A stretch of DNA of 64,000 nt, taken from NCBI GenBank assembly GCA_945910035.1, contig OX246754.1, positions 38,362,678 through 38,426,677 of the forward strand. Direction: 5' to 3'. The notes under the pieces were generated by a model. That model did not search any database and was not told where the DNA came from. It was given only the letters and a program-made list of their open reading frames with translations. Position 1 is the first letter of the stretch; each line of letters opens with the position of its first letter. The translations under genes were made by a program, and so were the position numbers. Of the stretch, positions 56,270 through 64,000 are shown one piece after another. This stretch comes from Brachypalpus laphriformis. Lineage: Eukaryota; Arthropoda; Insecta; Diptera; Syrphidae.

Positions 56270-56370
56270 TCGAGCGTATTGTTGTTACGAGAAAACTTTT
56301 CAAAACAAATTGCCCTTCGGATACGGCACTAAACTGTGTGGAAAATATAATGCACGCAACACGATGCAAT
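56270..56370 (+). mobile_element. tRNA-derived SINE, internal fragment
   Basis: GAGCGTATTGTTGTTACGAG, then AAATTGCCCTTCGGATACGG, CACTAAACTGT and ATAATGCACGCAACACGA match the body of the SINE at 27.16-27.27 kb. Head and tail are missing. Confidence 0.72.
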
Positions 56371-56774
56371 TTGAAATGCACTATTTCTCACAGTTATGAT
56401 TATTTGACACAAACATAATGCTCAAAATATGAAACCTGAGAATGTCATGGAAATCGAATGCAGCTTACCCACAAAAATTTATTTCTCGTTTTGAATTCGT
56501 GTTTTACCGCTTGTCTATCGCCCTTCTCTCACCGACGTTTGCCCCCTCGATACTTTTTGGCAGTTGCAAATCGTTCGGTGAAAACATGCGCTAGGCCTAC
56601 TCGTTAGTTCTTTTTTGACAATTCCACTTCGTTCCCATGAATCTGAAAGGTACATAATCATCAACATGGACTGTCTGACAGCAACTTGACAGTGGTCGCT
56701 TTCATCAACAAAAGCACATGTCCGTTGGGTTTTATTTAATTTGCGAATAGTTTATCAATTCCACAGAAAACAAG

Positions 56775-57469
56775 ATGAAAATTCGCAAGAATCACATCAA
56801 AAAGCGTTATCGCTTCAATGTCAACCGGAAAAATTTAAACAAATCTCGTCAGAACACCGGCAAAATAAAATGGTAAGCGAGCCAGTCTCCTCCGTCCGGT
56901 GGTTGAACTCTAATTTAATCCTTAGCCCCGAAGTCAAGCAATTCTGGGAAGAAAAGAGGCTTCCAAACAAAAATTACTACGACATGGGCTTGTCGACAAA
57001 TCCCAATAAAACCATCCCGCTACCGAACTTCAGGCAAGAGCGCTTGAAGATCGTGAAGTTGGTGAACGGGTTCATCGAAGAAGACGTCGAGGAAGAGCCC
57101 GTACGAAAACCACGTCGCAAGCAATTCGTAGCCGAGATACTGGAGAAGGAGGCCAACGAGTTGAGGGAGCCCCGCTTAAGGTAAGTAACGATTTTGCGCG
57201 AAGTGAACGCACCTATTTAGCTTCCTCTCTTTAGATTGCCAAAAGGATTGGTTTCCCAACTCGCCTACTTCATCGACAAGTATCAACTGAATTACAAGGC
57301 CATGGTAAACGATCGCAAGAACTTCGACCAGTGGACGTGGAAGCAGTTTCGGATGAAAATTCGTAAGTTTATGTCGATCCCAGAACAGTTCAATGACTAC
57401 TTGCAGTCGAGGGAGCTCAATGCAGACAATTTAGGCGACGAGTACGACTCGGAAAGCGAATGGCGTTAG
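56775..57469 (+). CDS. Nop16: ribosome biogenesis protein Nop16, 3 exons
   Basis: Small nucleolar protein of 60S subunit assembly. Exons 56775-56872, 56926-57180 and 57235-57469, joined through introns of 53 and 54 nt (GTAAGC/TTAG, GTAAGT/TTTAG); phases agree at both joins and yield 195 aa, close to human NOP16 (178). The N-terminus is very basic, MKIRKNHIKKRYRFNVNRKN, as in the family, then CPEVKQFWEEKRLPNKNYYD and MGLSTNPNKTIPLP (family: NLAEMGLAVDPNRAVPL), KPRRKQFVAEILEKEA (family: RKPYVLNDLEAEA), YFIDKYQLNYKAMVNDRKN and WTWKQFRMKIRKF, with an acidic end. The frame open through intron 1 is a different register upstream of exon 2, so the ATG at 56775 is the correct start. No damage seen. 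Confidence 0.95.
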
Positions 57470-57530
57470 ATTAAAAATAGTTTTAGTTTAGCTCTAAGTA
57501 TAGATAGGACTCTTATGTTTTTCCTTCGTA

Positions 57531-57536
57531 AATAAA
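57531..57536 (+). terminator. Nop16: Nop16 polyadenylation signal AATAAA
   Basis: AATAAA lies 62 nt past the Nop16 stop codon and is followed by a T/G-containing stretch, the expected layout for 3' processing. It gives a very short 3' UTR. Confidence 0.7.
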
Positions 57537-57754
57537 GGCATACTCTGTCATAAATCGGCGAATTTTATCGTGCATTTGAAGTAATTCATTAACCTTTCAC
57601 TTCCCAGTTAAGTGCAGTTTTTAGGGTAATGTGGACTACTTTGGAACTTCGAACATTCATTTACATTTCAAACTAATGCAGCAATCACACTGGAATACCA
57701 TTTGACATTTCCAAATCTTACATCCTAATTCTTTGATGCACTTCACAGATTTGT

Positions 57755-58400
57755 ACTTACTCACTTAAGTGGCGCTATAGTCCGAGGTGGACCAGGGCGT
57801 CAAGCAACAAGCCTCTCCAGCCATACCGGTTATGAGCCAACTGTCTCCAATTGCGCACGTCAAACTGAGGTCTCCGTTCACTTGTTTGCGGCAGTCCTCT
57901 ATTGCGCCGTCCATTTGGAGTGGATTAGTTCGCTGGAACGTTGGGCTTCATCCGCTCTACATATCACAGTCATCTTAGTCGCTATATGTGAACTCTTATG
58001 GCAAATTTAATGTCGTTGTATAGGTTGTAGAGTTTGGCATTGTACCTTCTCCTCCACTCGCTGTCTAATTAGATGGGACCTAAGATCACTCGAAGAACTT
58101 TTCTCAAAGTAAACAGTGGATTCCTCATCCGGTTTTGATAAAGTTTATATCTCTACGCCATACAGCTGGACTGAAATGATTTGTGTCTTATTTGTACAGA
58201 CTTGTAAAAGATTTTACCTCCGGTGTTGGCTTGTGAGTTTCGTACAATTCTTTCAAGTATTATGCTGAAGAGATCGCATGATAGCGCTTTACCTTGTCTA
58301 AAACCTTCCCTGACATCGAAGGATTTGTTGATTTTTTTTACCGACTTTGATGAAGCAGAGAGAGTTCTCCTCTATCGTCATCCTAATGGGCGAGCTTAGC
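57755..58400 (-). pseudogene. RTE-like retrotransposon, decayed 3' part
   Basis: Plus-strand text parallels the complement of the RTE copy at 39.4-40.0 kb: TTACTCACTTAAGTGGCGCT, GACTTGTAAAAGATTTTACC then TCCGGTGTTGGCTTGTGAGT, GATCGCATGATAGCGC, CTTGTCTAAAACCTTCCCTG. The block between the 3' end and palm has lost several hundred bases. No open frame. Confidence 0.78.
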
Positions 58401-58569
58401 AGAATATGATCAAACTGGCCTTAATTAGATCACTCACCTCCGAAATTTTCGCTGGGAAAAAAGGTTGTTCTGTGCGGTGCGGTTATCCGCCTCCGCTCTC
58501 TCACCTGTGAAAGAGACAGCCCCAATCCTCGAATGTCAAATTAAGGTGATTGGGTTCCGTTCCATTCTT

Positions 58570-59090
58570 CAGTTGCCTTGACGTGGCGGAATGCCTTAAG
58601 AGTCACTGACTCTAAGGGTCTGAAAGGAGCCCAGGTGAGATATCGATCTGAAGGCTGGAGACGTCTTGACTGTGAGGAGGATGAAGATATCCTTGGTCGC
58701 TTCGAGAGAAAAATTCTTCGTAAGATTTTCGATTCCGTTTGCGTTGACGGCTTTTGGAGGAAAAGATTCAATCACGAACTATACGAGTTGTACAGCTACA
58801 TCCACCTAGTCAACAAAACAGCGTATTGGACGTCTGAGATGGCTAGGACATGTAGAGCGAATGGACACCAACGCTCCGGCCCGCAGAGTATTCGAATCTT
58901 ACCCCGAGAGACGACGCAGTAAAGGACCTCCTCGCCGTAGGTAGCGCGCACAAGTTCAAGGGGACCTCGACCAACTTGGAGTGCGCAACTGGAGGCAATT
59001 AGCCAAGGACCGAGCTAAATGGAGAGGCTTGTTGGTTGAGCCCCAGGTTCACCCCGAACTGTAGCGCCACCTAGGTAAGTAAGTCTTGAC
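58570..59090 (+). pseudogene. RTE-like retrotransposon, C-terminal and 3' end fragment
   Basis: Frame 58578-58922 includes RFERKILRKIFDSVCVDGFW and FNHELYELYSYIHLVNKT, the C-terminal region of insect RTE elements (RKVLRKIFG, MNHELYELYKD). After a stop it continues in another frame as GVRNWRQLAKDRAKWRGLL, ending in AACTGTAGCGCCACCTAGGT then AAGTAAG. Orientation is opposite to the neighbouring RTE piece. Confidence 0.8.
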
Positions 59091-59115
59091 TGTGACGTAA
59101 AACTTTTTAAACAGT

Positions 59116-59526
59116 ATGATGGCGAACACGAATGATGGTACTCCAGGTGGTACTCGTGAAAACGATAATCCACCCGTGATCTTTTTGACTACGGCAGGGA
59201 CAAGGATTATGGTGGTCCCAACTAACGTGCTTTTACCCCCCGCCTCTGGCGCTTACCCGGAAGTAGTAGTGATGCTTACTTCCGCTTCCGAAGAATCCTG
59301 CAGCTCTGTCTTCGATTCGCTCGGTAGAGTGGTCTGGAATGACAGAAATTGGCGGAAAGGCTTCAGCTGGAAAATCTAATCTCTGTCACAATAGACGTTG
59401 TGTCGGTGACGGTTTGACTCGGGAAACCAGTAAGGCTGAACGAGGTCCTGAAAAGGTGCACTCTGATAAGCGCCTGACTAAGAGTCAGCTGAAAAGGAGA
59501 AGAAGGAATGCAACGATGGCGTGGTG
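59116..59526 (+). CDS. short open frames, possibly a LINE ORF1 start
   Basis: Two overlapping plus-strand frames (59116-59379 and 59339-59527) encode a Ser/Thr-rich stretch then a basic LTKSQLKRRRRNATMAW end. A KR-rich motif of this kind is found in several LINE ORF1 proteins, but I cannot name a family. It may equally be chance. They abut the RTE fragment. Confidence 0.25.
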
Positions 59527-59529
59527 ATC

Positions 59530-62500
59530 GGCAGAAATTAAAACCGAATGAGTGAGAAAACCTTAATTATCCAAGCTAATCCATCCCCTATTTATTGAAG
59601 TGGTTCGAATTTTTTTTCCACATTTAATCCTTTACATGCTTTCAGCAAACAGAAGCATCTGTCTATCTGAGATCTTCTGATTCCTATGAAGGGCTGGGCT
59701 TGCATCAATATCAGAGTTCAGTTTAAAAGACATTCGCTGTTGATACTAACTTGTATTGATCGATTAAAAATTCTCAATCTACATTGAGAAAATATTACCA
59801 ACACAATAGGTTGGAGTTTTCAAGACATCAAGGGTGACATTCTCTGTTTTGATGCATGATTTGGTTACATTTTTTGAAAAAGTAGACCACAAGATCTCCT
59901 GTTTAAACCATACACACCGCCATTGAGGAGATGGTTCCTTTTAAGATATCCCATAAGATAGTAATTACAAAGTTCTTCGTCACAATTAAAAGCATATACC
60001 TACATATGTTAAAGCTTTGAATCGGCAATTAGAAGTTTCCTCTTTGAAGATGATTGGCTATCTATCTGATAAGACAGGAGGAAAAGATTTCGTAGGGGTT
60101 TCATAAAGGTGGAAGAATACCTATTTCAAACAAAGGGAGTGATACATCTGGAGCTGAAGATTAGATAGCTACACAGTACATGTTTGTTGACTGTGCATCG
60201 TAGCATTAGTTTGTATATTCCTTGCATAGATCTGGCATAGAATATTAGTGGATTTGCATAGCAATTTCACGTAAATGGCAGCACTTGCTATCCCATAGCA
60301 AACGGATTTATTTATGTTTTTTGCAATACAGTCACTAACTAATCGAGACATTTTAAAATAGATTCTCGCGACATTTTTATTTTTGTTGTTAGTGTGTCTT
60401 GCTTTTTTGTGCATGTGCATCATGCACTGCACTTCATTGAAATGCACCCTGTGCACAAATCCCAAGTACCGAGAGTAAAAATATATGGTAAACGGAAATT
60501 AAGATTGCATGTAATACCGTCTATCTAGTTTGTCTGTCTCTATTGTATATTCTCGCTCAATTAGGAAATGGGGTGTCGCACTTTCAACGACAACGACATA
60601 AGGGTGAGAGTACGATTCGGTTTTCCGTGAAAATTCGCGCATTTCTTCTCACATCTACAACAGCAAAGAGCAACATAATAAAAAAAAAACTAATTTTCCC
60701 ACCATCGTCTTATGGTGACTGTGATTTGCAACATGATGGTACTGGTACTGCTGCACACTTTATACTTGCGCTGTATAGCTGACTATTGACTCCAGCGCAT
60801 GTGCATCTGCCCTGTAGTGAAAATCGGCCTTTCCGTCTTTTGTGCTCGAGGTAAGTGGAAGAAAATTTTATTACTTACGCGAAAATCCTTAAATATTCCA
60901 CCAAAAATCAATCATCCAGTTGAAAAGTTTTCAAATATCATTTTCAAATAATTCGCCGCATTCTAACGGTTAATTATTTTTGTGGTATCTTCAGAAATTT
61001 TGTGTTAAAATTATAATTTGAACAAAACCCTCATCTGGCGAAGTCAATTTTTCATTCAAAGCCGGCCGGCAATTTTGTACATAACATTCTAAAGGACTTT
61101 TCTAAACAACGAAAGGGTATTTGAAAAAGGATTTGATGTGATACTCTTGTTCAAAGATATCTGCTTTTAAGTCAAGGGTAAATTCGACATTATTCGCTTT
61201 TGTTAATTAGTGTGTGCGCTTATCTAACAGATACGTTTTTTGCGTGAAGAAAATATATTCTGCTCAGACTGAGTGGTGATTATGAAACAGCGAATGCATT
61301 TGTAACAATTAGCTGTCTCTTCCGACTATGGCTTTGTTTTCTGGTTTTTCTCAACAAAATCATCTTAATACCCCTTTTATGTAATTTACACATTCCTTAA
61401 GTGGGCGTATTGATTTTTATTTCTTTTTTAATTTTCTTGTTTTACCACTGTCCTGACATCCATTTCAGTATCGATTTTTCATCGCCTTGCTAGCAAGGAT
61501 AGGTATCCATTTTTCCATTTTTTGAATCCCCATAATCCCTACCTCAGCAATATTCCCCTCAAAAACAAAAAAAAAAAGAAAACCTACATACAACACGTAG
61601 CTATGGGAAATGAGGAACGTCGTCGTCTGCTTGGATTGATTTTTGTCACATAAAGTGTCTTGTGCGGTTTTTCTTCGTCGGAGTTAGCTGTAATAAATCT
61701 TGGATAGTCTTGAAAATTTTGTCATTCTATTTGTAATTAAAGAAAGCCGCATAATAATTTTAATTTTTAAGTACAGTTTGCTCGGATTTGTGGAATAAAG
61801 TTTATAATTTCAAAAAAGGTGTCCATTGTTTTTGAAAGTTTTTTTTTTTTCTTTTCTGCGTAAGTTTTTCAAATGGTTTTATATATTAATTTTTGCAATT
61901 CAGTTGACGGTTTTTTTTTTCTTATAAAAAGAAGAAAAAATGCGATAGGATTTAAATTATTTATGCAAATTGGTGGTAGATAAATCTGTAAACGATAAAC
62001 CTAATTACGCCGCCTTTGTATATTGATTGTGTCTTTTATATATAGTATACGTAAGTTATTTATAAAAGGGGAACCAAATATGCATAAATGAATTGCTTTA
62101 AAGTTAAATTAATTTGCGGACGATTAGAGAAAAATGGTCGCCGAGCGTATTTTCATGTATCAAGCAATGCGAAATATTCCCACAATTTAATAATAATTGA
62201 TTTTTCTAAATTAGGTTGTAATTAGGTATATTGGTAAATTAAAATTATAATAATAAGCAATGTGTGTAATTAGATGACCTGAATTATCTAAACGGACTAG
62301 TTTACATTTAAGACTAGGTTTTTCCGTCTGTATGCAAAGAGGAGGGAATGAGGCCGTGGTAGTCGCAGCAACGCATTGAGACTGGAGTATTTTAAGCCGA
62401 AAGTTGTGTTGTGGCGTAGCGGCCGCTAAGTTGATTGCTGCATACATCATAACATCATGTTTACGAACACATGCATTCTCACTTGGTTCTGCTGGTACGT

Positions 62501-64000
62501 TAAGTCAGGTTAAGCATGCTACGACTACGATACTACGTGCTCTCCTCTACTCGTGCAAAAAATATATCACGTTCCAAAAACAGTTACAAGAATTTAAGGC
62601 TTGAGCCCTGCCCTATCATGGCCCATTACGCTAAATATATGCATTTTTTTTATGCATCAGTTTTACTCCAGGATCATAATGTTCTATTTTGAATCCTTTA
62701 TTTGAGTGTGTTGATTAAGTGTATATTCACTGGACAATTTTTCAGTCACGACTGAGTAATAATATGTATGATACTTGTACAGTCATTTCTACAGTACCGT
62801 AGGGAATTGATTTCTTTTTTTTTTTTACTATGTCCTCGATTGGTCTATCAAATTTTCTTGTCGATGGTAGTATCAAGTGTCGTCAAAGATACTAGACAAT
62901 CGCGCCTTAGAAATCTAAATAAATTTTTAATCAGCTGACTTAGACAAACTTAGACGAAATAAATTATATGAATTTTCACAGAAGGCGAATACAAACAAAG
63001 ACAGCTGAAATTCTTTCAAGTTTCGATAAAATGTTGTTGGCCTTATCCATTTCGAATTATTTTGACCATAGAAAAACTTATTTTATTTAATTTTGTATTT
63101 AAAGTGTATTTTGCGAGGGAAAAGCTTGCGACTGACTGACTGGCGGAACAGATTATGTATTCTGTGTAATCTGACGTACCTGTGAAGCTAGAATCTGGAA
63201 TCCTGAATGTGTCTACTGATTTTTGATACATACGAGTACATTACATTACATCTCGTGATCATCGAATGTAAACTTTATCCTAAATTACAAAATAACGGTA
63301 TTTCTAGAGTTGTTAATTTGATTACAAGACGTTTCGCACAAGTTATAGTCAATAAAAGAACATAATTGTGTTTTATAAAATGTATTTTAAACAGAAAAAA
63401 ATGTTCTTTTCTTCAAAGATACTTGCTTTCGACTTTAAGTTAATATAAGAATCTTATGAGGAGAAACATATAAATATATGTAGATGCAGTTTTGCACAAG
63501 TTATGCTACGTAAAGACCAAAAAATGGACGGTCAGACAGTCGTAAATTCATACAACCGTCATGCATATCTCAGATACTATTTTTAAAAAAAAGTACCACC
63601 ATAAATTAAATAATTCACTTTCTATTAACTTTATAGCCCCATGTCCTTCGGGATGAACGTCACTTTTAGGCGACCATATGCAAATTATTTTCTTCAGCCC
63701 TTTTTGTGTTTCATTACAAATGTATACATACATATGCAAAAATACTTTTCTTAACAAATATATTTATAACATTATTTTCACCATAAAACAACTAAACAGT
63801 TATTTCGTATTTTTTTTTATCTATTTATTTATTTTTTTATAATTTGCGCACATTCAAGGGGTCATGAATACCTTTAACATGTATACACACAGTACGGGCG
63901 TTGGAAACGATAGATTTGGTGTATTTGTTTGAAGCTCAGTTGTTTATGTTTTAGAGAAACTCCGAGGGTAGCGTCAAAATAACTGGGGAGATTTTTGTTA
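59530..64000. other. non-coding stretch, no recognised gene
   Basis: Apart from the candidate exon near 60.6-60.85 kb I see no conserved frame, RNA gene or clear transposon terminus. Poly-T/A tracts occur near 61840-61860 and 62815-62826. It may be intron or intergenic DNA of the next gene. Confidence 0.4.
60590..60850 (+). other. candidate non-coding first exon ending in a strong donor
   Basis: GC-richer than its surroundings, it ends CTCGAG|GTAAGTGG at 60851, an excellent splice donor, and it contains no long conserved frame. It could be the 5' UTR exon of a downstream plus-strand gene beyond this window. A single donor match is weak evidence. Confidence 0.25.

Larger units (their letters stand above)
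54813..56774. other. divergent promoter interval CstF50 / Nop16, expanded by insertions
   Basis: About 1.96 kb between two outward-reading start codons. It contains a pogo-like transposon relic (55172-56210), a LINE C-terminal fragment (about 55290-55570), and a SINE piece (56270-56370). The nearest unbroken flanks, 54813-55160 and 56400-56774, probably hold the two promoters. Confidence 0.55.

Overview
This is animal nuclear DNA: AT-rich, with spliced genes, GT-AG introns, poly-A/poly-T tracts and many transposon relics. The gene content (tramtrack with both Drosophila-type zinc-finger tails) and the tRNA-Lys primed LTR, mariner, jockey/RTE/R1 relatives point to a fly (Diptera), probably a higher fly with a larger genome than Drosophila. 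I cannot name the species from the sequence.

Layout. 1-6 kb: nested transposon remains. About 6.8-12.7 kb: low-complexity DNA, the likely upstream promoter/5' UTR territory of tramtrack. 13.6-18.5 kb: transposon remains inside what is probably the 5' UTR intron. 18.5-45.2 kb: tramtrack (ttk) on the plus strand. Four shared exons (BTB domain, AT-hook-like basic stretch, acidic linker) are followed by two alternative ends. Exon 5 plus a terminal zinc-finger exon at 32.1-32.8 kb gives a p69-type protein of about 640 aa. A direct jump from exon 4 to a terminal zinc-finger exon at 43.7-45.2 kb gives a p88-type protein of about 743 aa. Splice phases alone dictate these two routes. Its introns hold mariner, MITE, SINE, LTR and non-LTR insertions. 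45.2-49.6 kb: AT-rich 3' UTR and intergenic DNA. 49.9-53.3 kb: two adjacent non-LTR retrotransposons with long open reverse-transcriptase frames. 53.4-54.8 kb, minus strand: CstF50 (cleavage stimulation factor 50 kDa subunit, WD40). 56.8-57.5 kb, plus strand: Nop16 (ribosome biogenesis). 57.7-59.5 kb: RTE-type fragments. 59.5-64 kb: no recognised gene, one weak candidate first exon at about 60.6-60.85 kb.

The most interesting non-gene signal is a discrete element of about 100 bp, present in eight places. It carries an 11-bp-stem hairpin and a (GAA)n tail, and four copies are bounded by their own 10-13 bp target duplications. The same sequence forms the 3' end of the reverse-transcriptase element at 51.9-53.3 kb, so it looks like a minimal SINE that parasitises that element. 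Also notable are a three-fold series of LTR-end/primer-binding-site modules just upstream of ttk exon 3, a 96-bp insertion headed by TTAGG-like repeats with a perfect 14-bp target duplication 90 bp before the p69 exon, and a family of inverted-repeat elements flanked by ATT on both sides.

All calls come from reading the sequence and remembered family features; no database search was run.
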